Position numbers and translations under genes: made by a program. Below, one piece after another: positions 37,701 through 51,100 of a stretch of 64,000 nt of DNA. Within the stretch, counting starts at the first letter, position 1, and the number at the start of each line of letters is the position of its first letter. The DNA is from Xiphias gladius (lineage: Eukaryota > Chordata > Actinopteri > Istiophoriformes > Xiphiidae). The stretch covers positions 31,430,001 through 31,494,000 of the forward strand of contig NC_053400.1 in assembly GCF_016859285.1 (NCBI RefSeq), in the 5' to 3' direction. Under the pieces are notes generated by a model that ran no database searches, was not told the DNA's origin, and saw nothing but the letters and a program-made list of their open reading frames with translations.

Positions 37701-40700
37701 TCCTGTTCAGGGTTAAGTCACCGTCAGTAAATGGCCCCCGTTACACTGCGCTTTGGGCTGAAAGCTTCGGTCGTCAGCGAAAAACGGCGGTCTTGCATCG
37801 CACAGTGCGGCACGTCCACAGACGGCTGTTCCGGTGCTTTCAGCGTCATTTCTGAGAAATCATGTTTTATCTGTCATTTAGGCATGTCAAGTGGGCGTGA
37901 GTCTGGATGGTAGGGAATTCAAAATACTTTGTTTGTTGCAGTTGTTAACAAAAAGGTGGCGCCATGGCTGCTGAATTCCATCACAATTGAGTCAGATTTT
38001 AAAAGTGAACTGATTTAAGCTACGTATTGCATTTCTGTTTAATCTGCCCCTTCATTTTCCTTAATCTGATGTTCAAACACTGGATGTGATTAATTTGCTC
38101 CCTTAGCCTCTCGCTTGCTGAAGCGTGACGTAATTTTTCTGATCAAATATCTGATTTTAATACAATGTGAAGGCACCGAAAAGATGACCTCAGTCGGTCA
38201 GTGCTCTGTAGGAAATGTCTGTTCTTTCTTCTCATTTCGAATTTTCTTTTCTCTTTTTTTTTCTCCCCGTCGTGTTTTCTCTGCAGCCCATCAACGTGGT
38301 GGCCTGGTCTCCGTGTGGGCAGTTCCTGGCAGCTGGTAGCGTGGGGGGTTTACTGACAATATGGGACGTAAACAGCAAGCTGTGTGTGGAAAAGTATGTA
38401 ACAAAGATGTGTCCAGAGGTTAAGAATTGTGTGTTGCACAAATTCAAATGTGAATATATATATATATAATGCTGTTTTTTAGAATGGGACTTGATGAATT
38501 AGAGGTTAAATCTAAACTGGATTGTGATATTTTAGACACATCTTCATCCTATCGTGCTGAAACATTAAGGAGTGAGGCTTGTTGATGTTCAAAGATAAGC
38601 CTTCAGAGGCAGTGACTGCCACGTCACTTGTTTAATACAAAGCATCGAGTCAATAACTGGTCAAAGGGCGTGTCGGCATTGTTCATTGGGGAGGTCACTT
38701 CTCGAATAAAGCTAAAACAAGACTTGAGGAAAGTCTCAAGAGGAAAGACCATGGGTTCATTTGCATCAAAAGGGTTTATCCTGCGGGGAGCATGAATGTC
38801 CACAAAAAGCATCATGGCGGTCTTTGTTTTTAGCCATGCTATAGTGGCGTAGCACTAGGGAGGGAAGTGTTGGTTAGTCGGTCCGCCACTTTGGTCTAGT
38901 CTGAAAATTATTCAACTATTGTTGACTGTGTTGTCACAAACTGTGGTCAACAGTCATGGTCTGCAGAGGATGAATCCTAATGTCTTTGGTGATCCCCTGA
39001 CTTTTCCTCTGCCGCCACCATGAGGTTGACGTCTTTGGTTCAGAGTGAAACTCCTGTTGGACTGAATTGTAATCACCTTGGTGATTCTCTGACTTTTCAT
39101 CCAGCGTCATCACGGCACCGCTGCTGTAGACTCTTAGTCCTGTTTTAAAATAAACACACAACTTAAACATTTTTGATAAGGGACATCTCTTAAATTTGGT
39201 TGTTGAAGAATTATGACCCAACACATGTACTGAGCAGGGGATCTTACAGTTGAAAAAATAAACTTGATGGGCAATGAAAGCTTCCATCAAATATCTGGTT
39301 AGATTTATAATGTTTTTTATTTATTCTTTGATCACATAGGTACTGATTTCCATCAAAATTTAACCACTTTCAGACTTGTATCTTGTTTAGGCAATAAGTG
39401 GCAAAGTTAAGTCAACATTTAAGAAGTTTTTCATCTTTTTTCAAGTGGAAAGGAGTTCTGTAGTTTTGAAAAAAGTATTGTTTTATTATCCGTGCCAAAC
39501 CTGAGATATTACATCAGCACATTTATCAAAAACATAAAGGTAACCTAAAGGCTCGTGCCTTCGTTATCGGAATAATTGAACAGTTGCTGCCACCAGTGGA
39601 AGAGTCAGGCACATAACCCCCTCTGAAACACCAACAACCACAGCAATTTGGTTTTTGTACAGATTATACAAAAAAGATATAACGTGCTTACTAAACAGCT
39701 TTAAAGCTGCTGGTAGGTGGGTTGTTTATTAGATAGATGGACTTTTTAGATAGATTATTATTATTTATTTATTTTTTTTACCTGTTTCCGTTGAGCTAAG
39801 CTAAACTAACCGGCTGCTGGCTTCAGCTTCTTATTTAATGGACAGATATGAGAGCACTATCAATCTTCTCATGACACTCTTTGCAAGAAAGAGAATAGTT
39901 GTATTAAGGCTGCAACGTACGATTCTTTCATTATCAGTTCATCTGCGGAAAATGTTCTCTACCGGTCGGTTAATTGTTTGGCCATTAAAACACCAGAACA
40001 GTGGGGAAATGACCGTTGAGCATGAGGTCATCCAATGTCACGTTTTGTCCGACTGTCAGTGCACAACCCAAGAATATACAGCGTATTTTTAAGGGTAAAG
40101 ATAGTTTTAGGGACAGTAGACCACTACAGTTGAAGTCTTCTTATCTCCGCTGCAGGCAGAAGCACGAGAAAGGCTTCACGGTGTGCGGTTTGGCCTGGCA
40201 TCCCTCAGGCGGTCAGATCGCGTACACAGACACAGAGGGCTGCCTGGGCCTGCTGGACGGACTCAGCACCTCCGCGTCCGACACCGACGCCGCCAAGGTA
40301 ACGCGGGATTTAAATGTTTCCTCCAACTCAATGGCCATGGGCTAGAAAATAAAATAAATAGGCAACAAGTAAGGCGATGACATTTTTCAGCCTCTCTTGA
40401 ATCAAACCACACAGATATCTTATTATCTTATATATTTTTCGTCCCGACTATTAACTTCTTCATCAATTCTTGACCTTCACTGGACTTTCGGCAGGCACCA
40501 GCAAAAAAGCCAGCAAAAGACTATGATGACCTGTTTGATGAAGATGATGATGATAGACTCATGGATGAAGGCCGGAGCGACACCAACTCTCCAGTTAAGA
40601 ATCAGGTCGCCGGGGACGACGACGATGACGATGATTTCCTCATGCCTGCGACGGGGCGGGCGAGGAACAGAGGGGCGATCCTGGACGATGAGAACTCACT

Positions 40701-43700
40701 GGGTGAGTGAAAGAAGGGTTCAGTCTCGGAGTGGGTGAGGGGAGGGATGGGAAGCGGTTGGACACAAAAAAACAACCCGTTGTTATTAAGGTGTTGGGGG
40801 CCAACACAAGCTCTGCCTGGGGCCTGCTCCAGAAAGCAGGTTCAACAGACTCTGAACCTGACCCTGATCCTGACTAACCCAGAGCTTTGGTTCCATAACA
40901 GCTGTTAGTTAGCTAGCTAGCTAGCTAGCTAGTTGGTTCACCAAACTTTTATGGAGAGAAATTAGTCTCTATAACGGCGACAAATTTGTGTTACATGAGC
41001 TTCAAGTGAAAACAAGACTTACTGAAGTGTATGACCATTTGTAGGTTTTATTTATAGTGTTTGCAAATGCATTTTTCTAATCCACAAACAAATGCCAAAC
41101 ATTTTGGACAAATGTAAAACAATTTTACAAATAAATACATTGCAACTTGAATATCAGTATTTTACATGTATATATGTCCAACTTCAAGCTCACTGATCTG
41201 ATCAGATTTGCTTTTGATAAAAGCTTCCTGTGCATATAAGGGTTTAAAAGTATTGTGATGTTCTTTTGCATGGACGTAAGGATTGTTAAATGTGTGTGCA
41301 CGGGTCGCCGGACATGTTGTTGATCAGGTCACATTTGCGTTTGGAGTGTCGAGACTTTTCACGGCCTCCGATCCACAAACGTGTGCTGGTGGAATACTCG
41401 AACATCCAGGTCTTCAGTGCATTGGTGCGTAATTTCCCAATGGGAAAGGTGTTTTCCCAGATAGGTTGAATAGCCTGTCATCCTATGATTAGCCAATAAT
41501 TAACAAGGTATTTTTGCATGCAATATTCTGATGCCAGGGGGCTTTATCTTTGGCAACTTCAAATTGACTGACTCTACAGTTTTTGCCTTGAGTAATAAAC
41601 TAATATTATCCATCCAGGATTCTGATCTTCTTCTATCGACATGAAATTGTGCAAATTTAAGCTCTTTGATTTCGACTTGTATGAATGAGGAAATGAGACG
41701 GTTTGTCAGTCAGCTTCTTCAGGCTTTAGGGGAGGAGAGTGAGCAGTTTAGGTTCACAGAGTAAGTTACCACAGCAGGTGACTCAGAGGTAAAGTGATCT
41801 CTGCTTTTGAACTGAGAATTGGGTACATAAAAAGAGTAGAAAAACATCAGCGTTTTCACTAAACATGCTTTCTGGAATATTCCTCAGGAAAAACTTCAGT
41901 GCTCCTTGTTATGGATTATCTGTGGAAGTCCACTGGAGAGATGAACGCCGTTACTCCAAAAGATATTCTCTTTTTTGGTGTTTTTGATGATGGCGATGGA
42001 GAACGCTGTTTAACCCGCCGCTCCAAATTTTCCCATAGCTGCTCAGCTGGGTTTAGATCTGATGTCTCTAATGTCTGTCTGATACAGCACGAGATTCACC
42101 TTCATCAGACCATTCAGTGAGCCAATGTGCCCTGTATTCAGGTTTTTAATTTAATTTTTCACCAGTGTAAAGATGAATCGTTTGGTCTTTAAAATGGGAG
42201 AAAATAATGAAATATCAAAATACACAATACTCCAGAAACCCAGTGGGACATCCTCAGACGTCTTTCGTCCAACCAACAGTTCAAAACCCAGAGATATTCA
42301 TGTTACGTGATATAAAACCAAGAAAAATCAGAAAATCCACGGAGGCTTTATCTTACGGGCTCGTAAATTCCAGTTGCCTTCCAAACAATGTCCTAAAAAG
42401 TTTCCTGGAAAAAACCATAAAATTTGGTACAAATCGCGGGTAAAACAGAGAGCGAGCCGTTGGTCCACTTCCAGTTATTTCTCCAAAACAAACACACGGT
42501 TCAGCATGAACGAAGAATAATAAATGAATGAGTGATAAATATTCAGTGGGGTTCAAAAAGAGGCCGTTTCTTTCCTGGAAATTCATTTGGGAGTCAATAA
42601 TAATCTCAACACAAATAATATAACTAACTAAAGAAACAGAACTTCATTATTCCTGTAATCAGCATCAAACTAGACTCTTCTTTCCAGTAAAATGACTTCA
42701 CGGTCAACCACCTACTATAATGGTGGATGCAGCAGTGCTCTTAACACAACATTTGAGATCAAATTTGTTGAAAATGCATAGAGAAGTTTGAGTGACTGTA
42801 ATCCATTACTTGCCCAAGTGAGCAAGATAATCTATTCATCCATTAATCGTTAAATCAGAAAAATATCAGAAAACAGTGAAATGTGCCAAAAGATTCAATA
42901 ATACAGAGCAGAGAAAAGCAGCAATTCCTAAAAATTTTAGAAGCTCAAACTAGGTAATATTTGCTATTTTTGCTTGATAGATGTTTTAAATGATTAGTAG
43001 ATTATCAAAGTTGTCAATTTTCTGTCGATCAGTTTATCGTTTCATCACCACTTTTGTCCACGACGTCAGTAGTAGACAAGCTTGTTAATTATCCACACAG
43101 CAGTTTCTCAGAGTTTCTCCGCTCCGTAGGAAATAGACATGAACTTCCGCTGCCTTGCTGAGTGTGTTACCGTCTGAATGTGTGGTTTGGGTTTAATGGC
43201 TTTAAGATTTCAAAGTTTCCTGTGAATCCCCGTGTGTCTCCGCTCAGACACGGGATCGCTGAGGCTCGGTCGGGACAAGTTCGGGGACGATGATGACGCC
43301 GGCAGTGCTGTGGTGCCTGCGGCTGCCCCTCTGGTGCCCTTGCGTCCCGTGTATGAGGGACCCCTGCCAACGCCTCCCCAGAAGGCCTTCCAGCCGGGCT
43401 CCACCCCTGCACACCTGACACACCGCTTCATGGTAGGACACACTGACGGATGGATCGAATGCTAGACTGAATCGCATCCAGTGGAGATCTGGACGTCCAT
43501 TCTGTTTCTGTTTGAACAACCCAGAAAAATAACTGCTTGCAGTTTCTCCTATAAAATATTCATCTTTGCACATAAACCTGAAGATAAAATGACATTTTTT
43601 TGAATGTTGAATGATCTTTAAGACTGTGTTTGTAAGTAAACCTTCATTTTAAAACTTAATCACATGTGTAGTTGTTATAGTAACAGTCAAATTGTGCCTC

Positions 43701-45045
43701 AGATGTGGAACTCGGTGGGAATAGTGCGAGATTACAATGACGAGCAGGACAACGCCATCGACGTGGAGTTTCACGACACGGCCGTGCACCACGCCATGCA
43801 CCTCACCAACTCGCTGGGTCACACCATGGCAGATCTTTCCCAGGAGGCCGTGCTGCTGGCCTGCCCCAGCACGGACGAGCTTGCCAGGTAAACTCCTAAC
43901 CTCTTCGTATTTTTTTTTTTTTTTTTTTTTAAATTATTTTAGCTCATCTTTGAACCCGCTCCTCCGTCTTCCCAGTAAGCTGCAGTGCCTCCACTTCTCG
44001 TCATGGGACACCAATAAGGAGTGGATGGTGGACCTGCCGAAGGGCGAGGACGCGAGGGCGCTGTGTCTGGGTCAGGGCTGGGCGGCGGTCGCCACCAGCA
44101 CGCTGATGCTCAGACTCTTCTCCGTCGGAGGCGTTCAGAGAGAGATCTTCAGCCTGCCAGGACCTGTGGTCTGCTTGGCCGGACACGGAGAGCAGCTGCT
44201 CATAGTCTATCACCGGGGTTAGACGCACACACACACACACACCATGGTAATATATGCCCTATGTTGAGGTTTTTGTTGATAAGCAGGTTCTCCAGCTTTC
44301 TTACATCCACCCGCTATCAACAAACAATTATAACGAAACACAACAAAAGCTCTAATTGGTTACATGTTACAAGTTCCTGGATGCACCCAGAGGAGAGACA
44401 CCTGTGGAAGCGCCCATCGGTTCGAGCCGCACAAATTCCCACCTCAGTTATTTCAAACTTAAACTCAATTTTTCAGCTGGTTGAAAGAAAAAAAAAAAAG
44501 CCTCTTAATTATGAGAATTTTCCACTTTTGTTTGACTTAATAATAAAAATCAGACTAATAAACAGAACAGTTTCAGGTTTTGAATTGTGATTTGAGGAAA
44601 ACAAGCAGTTCAATAAAATAACTTTGGGCGTTAGGATATTGATCTGGGGGTCCTAGTGGGAGTGTTTTTTCCAAGTCATGCCACAGTATTTTATTTAATG
44701 TGGTTTCCAATCATTTAAGGACTCTATGAAGACCTAACATACGTCGGAGTTGAATAATCCATCACAGTGATCAGTGGACCCCCCCCCACATGCGCTTCCT
44801 ATGGAATGTACTGTATTTATATAGACTCTGCGGATTATATTGAAGCAGCGCTCACGCCTGGACGAGGCCTTACGTTGGTGCATGTGTACGTCATCAGCTA
44901 CAGGTTTTGATGGGGAGCAGGCTCTGGGTGTCCAGCTGCTGCAGTTGGGCCGAAGAAAGAGGCAGGTCATCAACGGCGAAACCCTCCCACTCTCTCACAA
45001 ATCCTACCTGTCCTGGCTTGGATTCACTGCCGAAGGTCAGTCAAG

Positions 45046-45128
<83 letters not shown>

Positions 45129-48100
45129 GTATAATTTTTATTTTTTTTATTTTTTTGAATTCTCCATTAATTCACTTCCCCTGGCCTTGTTTGTACATAT
45201 TACATTTCCCCTCCAACTGCACACTAGATTTTTAAGATGACAACCTGGTTGTGTTGTGGTTTTTCAGGTACCCCTTGCTACGTGGATTCGGATGGGGTGG
45301 TACGGATGCTGAACCGCTCCCTGGGAAACACGTGGACACCAGTGTGTAACACCAGAGAGACCTGCAAAAGCAAATCAGATCACTACTGGGTGGTGGGAGT
45401 GCACGAAAACCCTCAACAGCTCAGGTGAACTGGGTCTGATTTCCACTGGGCTTTCGTGCCTCAGAACTTGGCTATTTCTGAAGCTCCATTTGGAAGGGAT
45501 TAACAGTACAGGGGGAGGTGGGGAATAAAATATTCACTGTGCTCCTCAGTAATTCAACACAAGGATATTGGACGTATGGAGGATAAGCAACAGGATATGG
45601 TCTAAAGTAGACAGGGACATTCAGGTGGACAAAGCCAGAAGAGAACGGGCAAAGGCAGGACACGGGAGAGCTCAGGGGGAGGCGCGGAGGGAGAGGTCAA
45701 ATCTTAACGCGCAAACATGTAACAAATAGTGATATCAATCAGTGTGACTGAGCACTCGCTGCGGATATCATTGTCTCAGATGTTCATCGGGGACAAACGT
45801 CCGTAAATCTGCTTAGAACTCCCAGAGAAACGACCGTCGGACAGGTTTTGACCCTTTGCCTCCAAGCGTCAAAAAGCGGCACTTTTTCTGTGAGCAGGAA
45901 TTCAGTCGCATCTTAATGCTTAGAAACGATTCGGTGTGACTTACACTTCCCGAGGATAACATTATCTCCGATTCCCATCGCGAGTAAACGTCCATAAATC
46001 CACGCAGAAATCATAGAAAAGACCCCCCCTGTAACGGCAGAACTTGCCTGAGAATCATCGAGTTTTTCTAAAATTTTTCGTCAATATCGAAGTAATCCCG
46101 TGGGCTCAAAGAGAATACCAGTACCTGCCTGTAGCTGACGTTACAACAGCACAGTTGATGAGCGCTTGCTCTCCTGGGGGCATTCATTTTTTCTGTCATT
46201 ACATTGGTTCCAAAACTGACCTATATGTTGGCGTTAGCATGTTTTTCTGACCTGGTTTTATAAAAACAAACAAAACAAAAACAAAAAACCTCTAACTCAG
46301 TACTGTTACTCTGTACCAGTAGACAACAGCGGCTCTAATTATTTGCCTAGGCTGTGTCTGGTTGTGGTAATTACAGTAATAATGGGAATTTTAGGGTAGA
46401 AAATTAAGTTATGTAGATGCTGAAGAAAGCTTTTCAGTCACCAAACTGAATTTTGTTATTTATTTTTTTTAATGTTTATAGTGCAGATCATGAGTTTTTC
46501 TTTGAGTACACTACAATTCCTTCCTTCTAGTATACTTAAAGCATCAACTAAGGACTGCGATGAACTGTTGTTTTTATAATACACCCTCAGAAAACAGACT
46601 CAAAATACCCATCCCGATTTCCTAGAGCCCAAGGTGACATCAGCAAATGTCCAAAACCCCAAAATATTCAATGAACTATGATTTTAAGACGAGGAAAAGC
46701 AGCAACTTTTCATATTTGAGAGAGAATTTGAATTTTATGACTTTGATTGATTGATTAATCTTATAAGTGATTTCTATCGAAATGCTTGTCAATTCATTTC
46801 ATTTCGGCCGACTAATCTGTGAATCAGCCAATCGTCGCAGTTCCATAAAAAAACTTGCAGGAACTTGAAACTCACTCAAAAAAAGGTAATTGGAGTGAAA
46901 ATTCGGCCGACTTGTCCAGGTTTTTCCTGTTCTGTGATGCAACTGTGAGTTCGGACTGTTGCGAATATGTTTCTGCTTGCTCATGCATTCAAGTGTGCAA
47001 ACCATTTGCCTTCATTAGTGGAAGCTATCAGGAAACTGGGAGGGATAATGTGAATTTTTCAGATTCTCGGATTGGTAGGGTTTCCAGCAAGCACCTGAAT
47101 GCATCGGGGAGAAAGACTTTGTCAAAAGGTCTCTGCTCACAGTTGGATCTGCACATGTTGGTAACACAGCTTTAATAACAAAAAACAAACCTTTCAGTGC
47201 GGAGGAATTGATTTTCACACTGCATGCTGAAGTAAACTGACACCGGTGGCTCTCTAGTGGGATACAACATTGTGCTTTGAATTAAAACAGCATAATTGAG
47301 CAAGAGACGAATAACAGGCAAGTGTTTGATCCTGATCCCGGATGTGATCTTGTTGTTCGTGCCGGTTAATCGTAGTGTTTTGGGGGGTTGGTTTTCCTCT
47401 GCTAAATCCAGTCTGTTCTCGTCCCGTCAGGTGCATCCCCTGTAAGGGCTCCAGGTACCCCCACACCCTGCCCAGACCTGCGGTGGCCGTCCTGCCCTTC
47501 AAGCTGCCGCTGTGTCAGACCACCACAGAGAAGGGACAGATGGAGGTAGACGCACCAAACACACCCGAGACAGCGGATGAACAATTGTGACATTTATCAT
47601 TTTCTAAACTTAACCTGGATAACAATGGAAGTGACGGCAGTGTTAGCACGGTATTTTAGTTACTTAAGCCCATTGTGAGCTCGCGGGGAATCAATGTTGA
47701 GATTTTTTGTGTGTATTTCCACTAGTTTAAATGGCTAGTGAGTAGATAGACTACGACTCCAGAAAAGCCTAGATGCTGGTCCGACAAAGATCCAGGTCTT
47801 TGTCGGACCAGCGTGTTTGCGATGGAGGACACACAGGTCACTTACTTCCGTGTAATGTGAATTGGAAGCAACCATTCAGCCTGCCGTCCTCCGTCGTCCT
47901 CCAGGAGCAGTTCTGGCGTTCGGCCCTCTTCCACAACCACTACAGCTTCCTGTCCTCCAGCGGCTACGAGATAGACGAGGACGCGCAGAGTAAATCGCAG
48001 AAGGGGCAGCAGGAGCTGCTCATGAAGATGTTTGCAGTGAGTATGAAACCTCCGAGCGGTGAGATTATCCGCATGCATCGCCTGTGGGATCCCACTCGAT

Positions 48101-51100
48101 ATTATGAGCCCTGATTCAGAAGTGTGCCCTGTTATCTCCTGATGGATGTTTTTCTCCCAGCTGTCCTGCAAGCTGGAGAGGGAGTTTCGCTCTGTGGAGC
48201 TGGCGGAGCTGATGACCCAGAACGTGGTGACCCTGGCCATTCGATACGCGTCCCGGTCCAGACGCATGGCCCTGGCCCAGCGGCTCAGCGAGATCGCCCT
48301 GGAGAAAGCCAGCCAGATCCAGGAAGAAGGGCCCGAGGAGCAGGAGGAGGAGCCAGAATACTCCAGCGTCAGGCGGGCCTCGGGGTAATGCTAAAAAAAG
48401 ACAGCGTGTGAAAGATCTGCCCCTCCGTGTTTATTTTATAATCTCTGCTCCAACGGAAGGGGGGAGACTGTTTGATTCACACGCCTCGTATTTTGACAGG
48501 TACGGCCAGAGTGAGGTCGCAGGAGGACGTTACGGCAACAGACGTAATCAGGAGGAGGAAGAGGAGCAAGGAGAAGAGCTCGGCGAGGAAGAGGACGGGC
48601 AGGAGGTGGAGACAGAGGAGACAACAGAAACCAGAAAACGTCAGTTCCACCTCTTTCTTCAGCTCTTTGCACATGTACAGTGCTGTGCACCGAAAGTAAA
48701 GTGAGGGAGCTTTCAAAAATAAAGTCACCAATAGTTTTAATTTTATCAGTTAACTTCAGGCAAAGGGCAGTAAACGGTTTTTTCAAGGCGCTCGGCAGGT
48801 AGGTTGTTCCGAGTATCTTGGAGAACCTGCCCCGGTTCTCCTGTGGATCTAGTCCGTCTCAGTGTCTCCTGTCTCCTCGTGACTGACCCTATGATGCTGA
48901 GATCAGGGGTCTGTGGGGGCCAGACCACCGGTTGCAGGACTCCTTGTTCTTCTCGTCTCTGAAGTCTGTTCTTCACGACTCTGGCTGATTGTCGGGGCTC
49001 GTTGTCTCGTGCCGCAGAGTGAATTTTGGACCGATCATTCGCCTCCGTGATTCTCACTCACGACGGATAAGAATCCGAAGCGGCTAAAACTTTAGCGCGG
49101 TGCCGTTTGTCTTCTCTGCAAGAGCACAAGATGTCAATGGTACCAGCTCACGTGTGATCCGTGTCTCTCATCCCGTAGGCGTGAACCCGTTTGCTAAGGA
49201 AGCCGGCTCACCTGTGACGCCGTCTCTGACACCAAGTGAGTAAAAAAAACATCGATCAGAAATTCACATGTTCAAAAGATAATGTAAGGTTACCAGCGAT
49301 AATGGTAAATCACATTCAAGCAGTGACATCTGCTAAGTGTCAAGCAAAAATTACTCATGTTAGACACACTATCCTGTACCATCTGATTTTGTATCTGATA
49401 GTTTAGACTGCTCATATGATCCAGACATCGGAGATCCAACGTTTTATTTGATAAGTGTGAGTATTAACCACAGACTGATGAGACTAAAGTGTTTGTGACA
49501 TTAAACATACAATAAGGTTTCTGCCGGGATGGTTTTCTTAAGCCCAAATTAGAATCTAGTTTTCGCTGTCGCAGTTTTAAAATCCGAATACCGAGCGAGA
49601 CAGGGCGGAGCTGAGGTGGGACGGCCGCTATGATTTGAGTGTGACAGGTCGAGACGCCTTGTCAGTCAAAGCAAACGTGCTTCCGCAACTCTCTGCGCCT
49701 TGATAATCAGATGTGAAAATGTCAGCGAGGCACTAGACACGGTTTAAATTTAAAAAAAATAAAGAGGCTGATTTCAGCTCACCGCAGGTTCTGTACGTCG
49801 TGTGTCAGTGTGTCTGTCGGCTGGGAAGTAGGAAAGAAGTTGCAGTACAGAAATAACAAAAGTATGCTGAGGTGATTTAGATTATTAGTGATTTATTCTA
49901 TTAGTTGTTTAGTATAGTAATATAAAGTAGACTTTGCCCACCAGAGAGCACTGTGTATTTATTTAGTTATTCATGTTCAAGTTTATTTTTCAACTGCAAA
50001 ACGTCCTGCTCAATCAGTTGTGGTTACAATTCTTTATTAACAAAACTTAACGGGTCGTTATCAAAAATTCTTTGTGTTTTAATGTTTTTAAAAAAACAAA
50101 ACAAAAACAAGTATTGTGTGATACGTGGTTTTCGTATTTTTAAACTCGCAAATACTGACATCCGCACCAGCCTTAGTCGGGCGCCAATGTTCAGAAGCAA
50201 ACGTGTCCTGTAGAAAAATTCGTTAGATTTTTTTTTTTTAATGGGGGGAAGAAAAAAAAAAAAAACGAGTTATGGGTTTTCCAGTTCACTTCAGTTTGAG
50301 CAGCGTGTAGCGGTCATTACGAAACACTAGAGCATCAGGTTCAGTCTTGGCCGTTGTGTTTACTGTGTAATAACCTTGCTTGGAGGGCAGGACGTTGTTA
50401 AGACATTTTTAATCTGAATGTGCACCTGATTTCTCTAACTTGTTTTTCAGTTGGTAAAGTAGGACGTGCAAATCCTTTCAAGGTAAGGACTCAAGATTCT
50501 TTGACACCAGCCCCGTTTCCTCTGATTATTTTAGATCTTAAAGACAAAACAAAACAGTCTTAAAAAATCTTAAAAGGCATTGATTTCAGTTTCCTCCAAA
50601 AAAGACCTTTAAAGGTATTAAAAAGTCTTGAGTTTCATTCACAGAGGTCTTAGATATTTTTCTTCTAGCCTGCTGTAGGCAGTAATGTTACTTGTTTTTG
50701 TTTGCTGGAGTATTATTGTTCCAGGTCCAGGTTGTTTTTAACTAACGAATGACTAATGATATTATTAGGAATTACTGTTATTTACTGCTGGGAAGTGCTG
50801 AAAAAGTGTCATATAAATGTCAATAAATTGATGCACTTGCAATTATTCTATCTTCACTATTGGTTCTCATTAATATCTTTCTTTATTTGGTCGATGAGAC
50901 CATGAAACTTGATTAAATTGCATTCTGTGTGGGATTAAAAAGTCCCGAATTTATCTTGGTGAACCCTGCAGAAACCGTGGAAGATGCATAGAGACTGTTA
51001 ATTGGAACGACGTTAAAGGGTTTACTGGGATATTTTCAGGTCCTTGGATCGGGGAAACCGCCGGCCTCGTCGGGTCCGCCTCGAGCGACACACATCCTGG

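Larger units (their letters stand above)
31869..40297 (+). other. wdhd1: wdhd1 exons 1-9: N-terminal WD40 propeller
   Basis: Encodes residues 1-314. WD-type blade ends are visible as VRIW (exon 2), VVVW (exon 5) and LTIW (exon 8), with RGHEAPVLGVAFDPKDDFL in exon 4 and the CGLAWHP motif in exon 9. In AND-1/Ctf4 this N-terminal propeller is separate from the SepB trimerisation domain. Exon 4 to exon 5 is interrupted by 1.8 kb and exon 8 to exon 9 by 1.76 kb; other introns in this part include several below 250 bp. Confidence 0.85.
43248..48384 (+). other. wdhd1: wdhd1 exons 11-18: SepB domain region
   Basis: Residues 384-843. Recognisable conserved blocks include PLVPLRPVYEGPLPTPPQKAF (exon 11), NDEQDNAIDVEFHD (exon 12), LHFSSWDTNKEW and GHGEQLLIVYHR (exon 13), GFDGEQALGVQLLQLG (exon 14), GTPCYVDSDGVVRMLNR (exon 15), CIPCKGSRYPHTLPRPAVAVLPFKLP (exon 16) and CKLEREFRSVELAELMTQN (exon 18). 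In Ctf4/AND-1 this second propeller plus helical bundle forms the trimer and recruits client proteins. The MV of human FMVWNS is MM here, exactly at the exon 11/12 junction. Confidence 0.88.

Noticed and set aside
47775..47812. MicroRNA precursor
   Set aside because: The stem is only 16 bp with a 6-nt loop, too short for a Drosha/Dicer substrate as it stands.
48746..49057. Functional transposase gene on minus
   Set aside because: Only the C-terminal third is recognisable (WPPQTPDL region); the N-terminal DNA-binding part and most of the catalytic domain are missing.
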